From the NCBI GenBank assembly GCA_023228765.1, contig JALOAM010000120.1:1-9663 (forward strand): a DNA stretch of 9,663 bases, written 5' to 3'. The position numbers and the translations under genes are program-made. The notes under the pieces were generated by a model. It did not search any database, was not told where the DNA came from, and saw only the letters and a program-made list of their open reading frames with translations. Positions within the stretch are counted from its first letter, which is position 1, and the number at the start of each line of letters is the position of its first letter. The stretch comes from Dehalococcoidia bacterium. Lineage in GTDB: Bacteria; Chloroflexota; Dehalococcoidia; UBA2979. Positions 1 through 4,803 of the stretch are shown one piece after another.

Positions 1-212
1 CCGCCCCCGACCGCCGCGGCCTCCTCTACGCCGTCACGAAGGCCCTCCACGACCTCCGCATCGACATCCACCTCGCGAAGGTCGACACCATCGGCCCCGA
101 GGTCTTCGACGCCTTCTACATCCGCCGCGAGTCCGGCGCCCGCATCGAGGAACCCGACGAAGCCGCCCGCCTCATCGCGCGGATTGAGGGCGTGCTCGCG
201 GCGCTGGATTGA
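1..212 (+). CDS. glnD: C-terminal ACT domain of probable GlnD, PII uridylyltransferase/uridylyl-removing enzyme (5' part outside window)
   Basis: Only the last 69 codons are in the window (frame beginning at base 3, TGA at 210-212). They read as one ACT domain: APDRRGLLYAVTKALHDL, then IDIHLAKVDTIGPEVFDAFYI, then an acidic helix ending VLAALD. The D-R-x-G-L-L-Y start, the IHLAK strand and the G-x-x-V-x-D-x-FY strand are the pattern of the last ACT repeat of GlnD. That enzyme uridylylates and deuridylylates PII proteins and senses glutamine through its ACT domains. This is family knowledge; the nucleotidyltransferase and HD domains that would prove it lie upstream. Another ACT-domain protein is possible but less likely, because the protein ends about 10 residues after the domain, as GlnD does. 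The downstream gene is 74 nt away. A short duplication (GGATTGAGGGCG at 181-192 and 206-217) straddles the stop codon. Confidence 0.72.
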   Translation, partial: APDRRGLLYAVTKALHDLRIDIHLAKVDTIGPEVFDAFYIRRESGARIEEPDEAARLIARIEGVLAALD

Positions 213-286
213 GGGCGCTGCTTGTGGCGCACTAGTCGTGTGTGCTCAGATGCGGCCATGCGCCGCGCTGTGGAGGTCGGTAAGCA

Positions 287-868
287 GTGAAGGCAGGACG
301 ACTGATTCACGCCATTCTTCCGGCTGCCCTCGCCAGTTCGTTCGTCCTCATTGCGATGGCGTATCCGGCCGGCGCGCAGACGCCCACGACCGCGCCAGAG
401 ACGACGTCACCGCCCGACACGACGTTCAGGATCCAGCTCGTCGACCTGGTGCCGGGCGATCCGATCGCGTTGTCCCACCGCACCAATCGAGGGCGCATCG
501 TCGCCGTGGTCGATGGCGTGGTGTGCGCGAGCGTCGACGCGCGGACCAGTCCTCCTGGACAACTGGTGCTCGGCCTTCCCGATCAGGCAGACGAGTGCGC
601 CCGCGCGGGAGCCTCGGTTGCTCTGTTCGATGAGAGCGGCGGTGAGCTCTGGATCCACCCCGTCGTGCAGCCGGGGGCAGTGGTGGAGTTCGGCAACTAT
701 GCCACCGGTCGCCCGGTCGACACCGGCGCTCCGATACCGGCGACCGCGGGCTACGGATCTGCGGCTGACGGCCAGGAGCCGGTCCTCCCGATGGTCCTTC
801 TGATCGTCGCGGTGGGGGGGCTGGTGACGGCTGCTCGTCGCGTGTCGAGACGTTCTAGCATGACATAA
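287..868 (+). CDS. Envelope protein of unknown function: signal peptide plus C-terminal membrane anchor
   Basis: The protein has 193 residues, a GTG start and a TAA stop. GGAGG at 272-276 lies 10 nt before the start and supports it. Residues 1-30 are a signal peptide: basic MKAGR, a hydrophobic core, and a likely cleavage after AGA before QTP. A Thr/Pro-rich linker (about 31-45) follows, then a compact domain of about 100 residues rich in beta-type segments (FRIQLVDLVPGD, GRIVAVVDGVVC, GELWIHPVV). It has two cysteines, in VVCAS and DECAR, that could form a disulfide. Residues about 166-181 form a hydrophobic helix followed by basic RRVSRR, so the protein should be held in the membrane with its domain outside. 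I do not recognise a family. It precedes the membrane-bound LuxR regulator by 45 nt on the same strand, so a shared sensing or stress role is conceivable but unproven. Coding is supported by third-position GC bias. Confidence 0.75.
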   Translation: MKAGRLIHAILPAALASSFVLIAMAYPAGAQTPTTAPETTSPPDTTFRIQLVDLVPGDPIALSHRTNRGRIVAVVDGVVCASVDARTSPPGQLVLGLPDQADECARAGASVALFDESGGELWIHPVVQPGAVVEFGNYATGRPVDTGAPIPATAGYGSAADGQEPVLPMVLLIVAVGGLVTAARRVSRRSSMT

Positions 869-901
869 CGAACGGGTAGTATGCGGTCCGTGATGCTGGT
901 C

Positions 902-907
902 TAGTCT
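902..907 (+). promoter_or_regulatory. Possible -10 element of a leaderless promoter for the LuxR-type gene
   Basis: TAGTCT fits the TANNNT -10 pattern and ends 6 nt before the ATG at 914. No convincing Shine-Dalgarno sequence precedes that ATG, so the arrangement matches leaderless transcripts common in high-GC bacteria. No good -35 is visible, and TAGTAT at 877-882 is an alternative -10. This is weak evidence based on spacing alone. Confidence 0.3.
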
Positions 908-913
908 CGGCGC

Positions 914-2101
914 ATGACCCAGAGCGGCCCGCCCATCGACCCGATCTCGCCCGTCAGTCCCCAGGCGATCACGGAGCGCCAGCGGGAGGTCGCGCGCCTC
1001 GTCGCGGCGGGGCGGACGAACACCGAGATCGCGGAGGAGCTCGGCATCACGCTCGACGGGGCGAAGTACCACGTCTCGGAGCTCCTCGGGCGGCTCGGGC
1101 TGCGGAGACGGGAAGAGGTCGCCGAATGGTACCGCGCCCACTTCGGTCCGGTGGCGCGCGTTCGCTCGTTCCTCCGCGGGCTGGTCGGACTGCCGACCCT
1201 CGGACTCCTCGGCGGCGCCTCGGCGGTTGGGGGCGTAATCGCGGTGACGGTCATCGCCTTCGTCGCGCTCCGCGGCGCGAGCGCCCCCGACGAGATCGGC
1301 CCGCCCGACTACGTCCCGTTCATCCAGGAGTGGGAGATCACGCGCGTCGAGGAGCCGACACGCGAGGCGATCCTCGAGTGGAACGGCTGCGGCGATTGGG
1401 AGTACCGCGAGGCCGACGCGAGCGGTCAGGTCCACGCCGGTCATGGCGAGGGCGCGCCAACCGACGAGAAGCCGAGCTGCGATGGTCCTGGGTTCTGGTT
1501 CCGCTCAATCGAGCAGTACCGAGGCAACACAGCTCCAGGCTACGACGTGATCGGCCCGTTTGAGTACTCGTACACTTATACGCGACCCTGCACTGACATC
1601 GCGAACCCACTCCCGGCCGATCACCCGTACGGCCCCGACTTCTGTTCAGAGCCTGGTGACACCTTCGAAGACCGTGTCGTCGTCGAGTTCGATCCGCATA
1701 CGTCGATTCCTATGCGGTACTCGCAGTACCTGGATGACGTCCTCGCCTCTGAGTACCGAGCGACCTCTCTCCGACTCCTCGACGCCGACGAGGTGCGCCT
1801 GCTGCCGACGAGGGAGAGCCTCGTTCCTCCCGATGCGACGGCGCAGGTCACCGCCGTCGCCATCCCACAGGACGCGGGCACGTTCGAGACGCTGCTGCAG
1901 TGGGTGCCCGAAGGCTACGGGCACGCTCTCACCCTCGGCGACATGGAGGCATGGCGTGACCTCGCGGGCGTCGAGGCGCCCGACGACGCGGCAGGCGAGG
2001 AGGCGTACGTTGTCGACCTGTTCGGGATGCGAGATCGAGCCGGGGTCGGTGCGCTCAGCGGTCCGATCGTTTCCGGCATGTACTGGTATCTCGGGGTGTA
2101 G
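914..2101 (+). CDS. Membrane-tethered LuxR-type transcriptional regulator with extracytoplasmic domain (first part, ends at an in-frame TAG)
   Basis: The ORF has 395 residues. Residues 18-74 are a LuxR/GerE-type helix-turn-helix: ITERQREVARLVAAGRTN, EIAEELGIT, then the recognition helix around DGAKYHVSELLGRLGL. Residues about 97-119 form one transmembrane helix (LLGG...VIAVTVIAFVAL), with basic residues before it, so the DNA-binding domain is cytoplasmic and the rest is outside. The outer part (about 120-395) is acidic and has four cysteines in the contexts NGCGDW, PSCDGP, RPCTDI and DFCSEP, which could form two disulfides. No receiver, PAS or autoinducer domain is present, so this looks like a one-component regulator that binds DNA at the membrane. 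The frame stops at TAG 2099-2101, but the same frame reopens at once and continues to 2965. The last residues (GPIVSGMYWYLGV) do not look like a natural domain end. HTH and membrane helix are clear; ligand and targets are unknown. Confidence 0.82.
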   Translation: MTQSGPPIDPISPVSPQAITERQREVARLVAAGRTNTEIAEELGITLDGAKYHVSELLGRLGLRRREEVAEWYRAHFGPVARVRSFLRGLVGLPTLGLLGGASAVGGVIAVTVIAFVALRGASAPDEIGPPDYVPFIQEWEITRVEEPTREAILEWNGCGDWEYREADASGQVHAGHGEGAPTDEKPSCDGPGFWFRSIEQYRGNTAPGYDVIGPFEYSYTYTRPCTDIANPLPADHPYGPDFCSEPGDTFEDRVVVEFDPHTSIPMRYSQYLDDVLASEYRATSLRLLDADEVRLLPTRESLVPPDATAQVTAVAIPQDAGTFETLLQWVPEGYGHALTLGDMEAWRDLAGVEAPDDAAGEEAYVVDLFGMRDRAGVGALSGPIVSGMYWYLGV

Positions 2102-2110
2102 ACCGACTCT
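2099..2110 (+). other. In-frame TAG and 9-nt link between the two halves of the regulator's outer region
   Basis: The TAG at 2099-2101 is the only stop in a frame otherwise open from 914 to 2965 (684 codons including the final stop). The next GTG in that frame is at 2111. A single base change in this codon would restore one long protein. It may be a nonsense mutation, a sequencing error, an amber readthrough site, or a real gene boundary with reinitiation. Confidence 0.6.
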
Positions 2111-2965
2111 GTGACATCGCTCACGGTAAGCACGCAGACCGAAGAGGCGTTCGGTTTCGGCCTCCGCGATGTTGACGCGTTCGCCACGGTTGAGCAGCCG
2201 TTCTTTCCGTCGGTTGTGGATCCGATGCAGTCGTGGGGAATCGTGACCGGCGACTTCAGCCCCGACTCGATCCTCGATGCGCTCGCACAGTGCGGGGAGT
2301 GCGAACCCGCGGAAGTGGACTCCATTGTCGCGAACCAGGTGTACTCATGGGGTGACGGGCAGTCGTTCTCCGAAGGCTTGAGGAACACCCTCCCGATCTT
2401 CGACAGCCTTGGGCGCGGTGGAACGATGGCGTTCTTCGACAACCGTGTCATCCGCACGAGCGGTCTCGACCAGATGCGCGTGATGCTGGAGAGCAGGCCG
2501 ATCGCCTCCGATCCAGCGTGGACGCGTGCTGCGCAGATCTTCGATGAGGCTGGGACGCTGTATGCGCACTTTCAGACCGTCGACGAACTGTCGGGAGGCA
2601 TCCCGGACTTCTTAGAGCCAATGCAACTGGACATCGCCCCGGCGGATGCCGCATCTCTCCCTTCGCTCGCGCCATACCGCTTCATGGCCCTCGGCGGTGG
2701 GGCGGAGGACGGCGTCCCGTTCTCCGTGCTGCTGCTGGCGTTCGAGGATGCCGCCACCGCGGACGCGAATGTGGACGCGGTCCGCGAGCGGCTGGAGGCC
2801 ATCCCCGACGGCGCGAGTCCCCAGCAGTGGGGTGATCCGGAGATCGTGGACGTCGCCTCGGACGGTGCGCTCGTCGTCGTGCGGCTGGAGGGCCGGGCAC
2901 TCGGCGGGTTGCACCTGTGGATGATGCAGACGGTGTTGTCGGGGCTGCCGCCCGCGGCGCCGTAG
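2111..2965 (+). CDS. Probable second half of the regulator's extracytoplasmic domain, as a separate 284-residue ORF
   Basis: The ORF runs from GTG 2111 to TAG 2963-2965, in the same frame as the LuxR-type ORF and 9 nt after its stop. It has no signal peptide and no membrane helix, so on its own it would be a cytoplasmic fragment. It begins with a low-complexity stretch (TSLTVSTQTEEA), then GFGLRDVDAFATVEQPFF, then GIVTGDFSPDSILDALAQCG. A DVD motif followed by a G-x-F-D/S-x-x-x-I-x-x-x-L strand-helix unit is a pattern I remember, without being able to check, from single outer-membrane-facing domains of Chloroflexota proteins, where it follows a segment like the end of the preceding ORF. A region resembling a repeat of the strand-helix unit occurs near ALLLAF...ANVDAVRERLEAI-type sequence further on. 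No dedicated Shine-Dalgarno is seen, only GGGGTG at 2093-2098, 12 nt before the GTG. I prefer the reading that this is the C-terminal part of one interrupted gene. Function unknown. Confidence 0.65.
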   Translation: MTSLTVSTQTEEAFGFGLRDVDAFATVEQPFFPSVVDPMQSWGIVTGDFSPDSILDALAQCGECEPAEVDSIVANQVYSWGDGQSFSEGLRNTLPIFDSLGRGGTMAFFDNRVIRTSGLDQMRVMLESRPIASDPAWTRAAQIFDEAGTLYAHFQTVDELSGGIPDFLEPMQLDIAPADAASLPSLAPYRFMALGGGAEDGVPFSVLLLAFEDAATADANVDAVRERLEAIPDGASPQQWGDPEIVDVASDGALVVVRLEGRALGGLHLWMMQTVLSGLPPAAP

Positions 2966-2981
2966 TCCTCAACCCCTTCGT

Positions 2982-3012
2982 TCGACAGCGGCGCGGGTCG
3001 CGATGGTAGGAT
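2982..3012 (+). promoter_or_regulatory. Candidate vegetative promoter for ccr
   Basis: TCGACA at 2982-2987 matches TTGACA at five of six bases. TAGGAT at 3007-3012 fits the TANNNT -10 pattern typical of high-GC bacteria and carries TGG just before it. The spacer is 19 nt, slightly long. Transcription would start near 3019 and give a leader of about 110 nt before the TTG at 3129. It lies just after the stop of the preceding ORF, as expected for an independent ccr transcript. Confidence 0.45.
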
Positions 3013-3081
3013 GCCGGGAGCCTCGCGGGGGGCCGGTTGGGCATCGCGCTCCACCGGGTTCGCGAGCCCACAGGACGGCCC

Positions 3082-3095
3082 GAAACGCGCGTTTC
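3082..3095. promoter_or_regulatory. Perfect 14-nt palindrome GAAACGCGCGTTTC in the ccr leader
   Basis: The sequence GAAACGCGCGTTTC equals its own reverse complement. It lies between the candidate ccr promoter and the start codon, 33 nt before the TTG. Its length and A/T ends around a CG core would suit a dimeric repressor such as a TetR-type protein. As RNA it would form only a five-pair stem with a four-base loop. The operator role is inferred from position; about half a perfect 14-nt palindrome is expected by chance in a window this long. Confidence 0.35.
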
Positions 3096-3128
3096 CGCGC
3101 GCGATCGAGACCACGTTGGGGGGACACC

Positions 3129-4394
3129 TTGCCCGAGAAGAAGGACCTGTACGAGCTCGGCGAGACACCGCCGCTGGGCCATGTTCCGAAGCAGATGTAC
3201 GCGTCGCTGATCCGCCCGGAGCGGTACGGCGAGCCGAAGGACGCGTTCAAGACCGAGGTCATCGACGTCCCCGAGGTCGGCCCGAAGGAGGTGCTGGTCT
3301 GGGTGATGGCCGCGGGCGTGAACTACAACAACGTCTGGGCCGCCCGGGGTTTCCCCGTGGACGTGGTCGGCGCCCGCCAGAAGGCCGGGGCGCAGGAGGC
3401 TTTCCACATCGGCGGGTCGGATGCCTCTGGCATCGTCTGGGCGAAGGGCGACCAGGTTTCGAACGTCGACATCGGTGACGAGGTGGTCCTGTCCTGCGGC
3501 CAGTGGAACGACGACGCTCCGGACATCCAGGCCGGCGCCGACCCCATCACCTCCAGCTCCAACAAGATCTGGGGGTACGAGGAGAACTGGGGATCGTTCG
3601 CCCAGTTCGCGCGGGTCCAGTACCACCAGTGCTTCCCGAAGCCGAAGCAGCTGACGTGGGAGGCCGCCGGCGCCTACATGCTCGTGGGCGCTACCGCCTA
3701 CCGGATGCTGATGGGCTGGGCGCCGAACGTCGTGCACGAGGGCGACCCGGTCCTGATCTGGGGCGCCACAGGCGGCCTCGGCGTGATGGCGACGCAGATC
3801 GTGAAGGCGAAGGGCGGCATCCCGATCGCCGTCGTCTCGGACGAGTCGAAGTTCGAGATGTGCTACCAGCTGGGCGCGAAGGGCGTGATCAACCGCAAGG
3901 ACCCCGCCTTCACGCACTGGGGCCGCCTGCCGGACCTGGACGACAGCGCCGCCTTCGGCGAGTGGATGAAGGGCGCGCGCGCCTTCGGGGCCAAGTTCTG
4001 GGAGGTCCTGGGCGAGCGGAAGAGCCCGAAGATCGTCTTCGAGCACCCCGGCGAGTCCACGGTGCCGACCTCGATCTTCATGGCGGACAACGCCGGGATG
4101 GTCGTGATCTGCGCTGGCACCTCCGGCTTCAACGCCGACGTGGACCTGCGGTACCTGTGGATGCGCCAGAAGCGCCTGCAGGGCTCGCACTTCGCGAACA
4201 CGCAGCAGTGCGCCGAGCTGAACGACATGGTCGCGGCCGGTGACGTGGATCCCGTGCTCTCGCGGGTGTTCCCGTTCGAAGGTGGCGTGAGTGAGTCGCA
4301 CCAGCTGATGCACGAGAACCGGCACCCCGCCGGCAACATGGCGATCCTCGTGAACGCCACGAAGGAGGGCGAGACGACCCTCAAGGTCGAGTAG
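3129..4394 (+). CDS. ccr: Crotonyl-CoA carboxylase/reductase
   Basis: The enzyme reductively carboxylates crotonyl-CoA with NADPH and CO2 to (2S)-ethylmalonyl-CoA in the cytoplasm. It is a medium-chain dehydrogenase/reductase of 421 residues, near the short end for the family. The N-terminal YELGETPPLGHVP, the GVNYNNVWAARGFPVD block (63-78) and the GSDASG block are Ccr hallmarks. The cofactor site is GATGGLG at 212-218 in a Rossmann fold. The Asn (67 or 68), the aromatic-Glu pair Y150-E151 and H354 in GSHFAN appear to match the residues that hold CO2 in the Kitasatospora enzyme (N81, F170, E171, H365); this alignment is from memory. I chose TTG 3129 because GGGGGGA lies at 3118-3124 and the family's conserved start follows. 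An upstream ATG at 3003 would add 42 Arg/Gly/Pro-rich, unconserved residues. No mutase, epimerase or ethylmalonyl-CoA dehydrogenase gene is adjacent. It ends with TAG and is followed by a hairpin terminator. Confidence 0.93.
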   Translation: MPEKKDLYELGETPPLGHVPKQMYASLIRPERYGEPKDAFKTEVIDVPEVGPKEVLVWVMAAGVNYNNVWAARGFPVDVVGARQKAGAQEAFHIGGSDASGIVWAKGDQVSNVDIGDEVVLSCGQWNDDAPDIQAGADPITSSSNKIWGYEENWGSFAQFARVQYHQCFPKPKQLTWEAAGAYMLVGATAYRMLMGWAPNVVHEGDPVLIWGATGGLGVMATQIVKAKGGIPIAVVSDESKFEMCYQLGAKGVINRKDPAFTHWGRLPDLDDSAAFGEWMKGARAFGAKFWEVLGERKSPKIVFEHPGESTVPTSIFMADNAGMVVICAGTSGFNADVDLRYLWMRQKRLQGSHFANTQQCAELNDMVAAGDVDPVLSRVFPFEGGVSESHQLMHENRHPAGNMAILVNATKEGETTLKVE

Positions 4395-4418
4395 CCTCCG
4401 TCTGCGCATCGCACCGTC

Positions 4419-4453
4419 CGAGGGCGTCCCGAGCGGGGCGCCCTCGTCGTTTG
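4419..4453 (+). terminator. Rho-independent terminator of ccr
   Basis: The left arm CGAGGGCGTCCC (4419-4430) pairs with GGGGCGCCCTCG (4435-4446) around the tetraloop GAGC. This gives a 12-pair stem with one G-T pair. A short, weak T-rich tail (TCGTTTG) follows. It lies 25 nt after the ccr stop codon. Confidence 0.75.
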
Positions 4454-4480
4454 CGCGCGACAGGCCCCCTCCGACTCCGG

Positions 4481-4515
4481 CCCCCTCTCCCCAGGGAGAG
4501 GGTGGGGGTGAGGGG
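4481..4515 (+). repeat. REP-like element, copy 1
   Basis: CCCTCTCC (4483-4490) pairs with GGAGAGGG (4495-4502) around CCAG. The tail GTGGGGGTGAGGGG follows to the right. C/G-rich hairpins of this kind, translating in one frame as LTPTLS-like text, are scattered through intergenic regions of many unrelated bacterial genomes (recalled, not searched). The reverse complement aligns with copy 2 at 4645-4679. Confidence 0.6.
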
Positions 4516-4556
4516 CTCAGTTGGCCCTCCACGCAGTTCGGAGTCACGCCGTCCTC

Positions 4557-4613
4557 GGAACGCCATCTCCGGAACGCCGTCGCCCGGACGCCGTCGCCCG
4601 GACGCCGTCGCCC
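4557..4613. repeat. Tandem repeat of a 14-nt unit, four copies
   Basis: The units are GGAACGCCATCTCC (4557-4570), GGAACGCCGTCGCCC (4571-4585) and GGACGCCGTCGCCC twice (4586-4599 and 4600-4613). The last two are identical, the second has one extra base and the first is diverged. A further degenerate copy may precede it (ACGCCGTCCTC, 4546-4556). The array lies between the two REP-like hairpins. Slippage-type expansion is the simplest origin. Confidence 0.75.
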
Positions 4614-4644
4614 TGGACACTCATCGAAGGCAGCGAGCCGTCTG

Positions 4645-4679
4645 CCCTCTCCCCAACCCTCCCCCAGAGGGGGAGGGGG
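4645..4679 (-). repeat. REP-like element, copy 2, inverted relative to copy 1
   Basis: CCCTCCCCC (4657-4665) pairs with GGGGGAGGG (4669-4677) around AGA. The tail CCCTCTCCCCAA is on the left, so the two tails face each other. Against the reverse complement of copy 1, the stem carries a paired change (T-A to C-G), so pairing is kept although the sequence drifted. Together the two copies bound a 199-nt unit. Confidence 0.6.
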
Positions 4680-4699
4680 TCAGAGCCCGGACCCGGTGA

Positions 4700-4733
4700 T
4701 CCAGGGCGCGTGGGCTGCGGGGTCCAGGGCGCG
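4700..4733. repeat. Direct repeat TCCAGGGCGCG, two copies 23 nt apart
   Basis: Exact 11-nt copies lie at 4700-4710 and 4723-4733, about 70-100 nt before the sulfatase start. The 23-nt period is close to two helical turns, so both would face one side of the DNA. They could be binding sites for a regulator of the sulfatase operon, or debris of the neighbouring repeat cluster. Confidence 0.4.
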
Positions 4734-4791
4734 AGATGAGCCGGGTCTGAGCAACGGCGTCCATAGCGTCCGCAGTCACGTGAGTACCGCC

Positions 4792-4798
4792 AAGGAGG
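4792..4798 (+). promoter_or_regulatory. Strong Shine-Dalgarno sequence AAGGAGG of the sulfatase
   Basis: AAGGAGG is an excellent match to the anti-Shine-Dalgarno sequence and lies 5 nt before GTG 4804. It fixes the start there rather than at the in-frame GTG codons at 4696 or 4780. Confidence 0.8.
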
Positions 4799-4803
4799 CA
4801 CCC

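Larger units (their letters stand above)
4395..4803. other. Non-coding 409-nt interval between ccr and the sulfatase operon
   Basis: No open frame here has believable protein composition on either strand. What it holds, in order: the ccr terminator, a REP-like hairpin, a 14-nt tandem repeat, a second REP-like hairpin in the opposite orientation, an 11-nt direct repeat pair and the sulfatase ribosome-binding site. I see no strong promoter. TAGCGT at 4764-4769 fits TANNNT but lacks a good -35. Confidence 0.7.

Noticed and set aside
181..217. Direct repeat GGATTGAGGGCG around the glnD stop codon
   Set aside because: Real but short; probably a small local duplication at a gene end with no evident function.
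407..1444. Long minus-strand open frame (345 codons) opposite the envelope protein and LuxR gene
   Set aside because: Arg/Asp/Leu-rich antisense shadow of GC-biased genes; spans an intergenic gap and has no recognisable domain.
914..2965. General reassignment of TAG to an amino acid
   Set aside because: ccr ends at TAG exactly where the family ends and the CNNM gene also ends at TAG, so TAG is a normal stop in this genome.
3003..3128. N-terminal extension of ccr from ATG 3003
   Set aside because: The 42 added residues are Arg/Gly/Pro-rich and unconserved, and the ATG overlaps the candidate -10 element; the TTG at 3129 has a Shine-Dalgarno sequence.
2682..4547. Very long minus-strand open frame (621 codons) opposite ccr
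   Set aside because: Its codons mirror the ccr third-position GC bias, it crosses the terminator and a REP-like repeat, and its text is His/Val/Arg-rich without domains.
4696..4803. Sulfatase start at GTG 4696 or 4780
   Set aside because: The added sequence is non-coding repeat material, and AAGGAGG points to GTG 4804.
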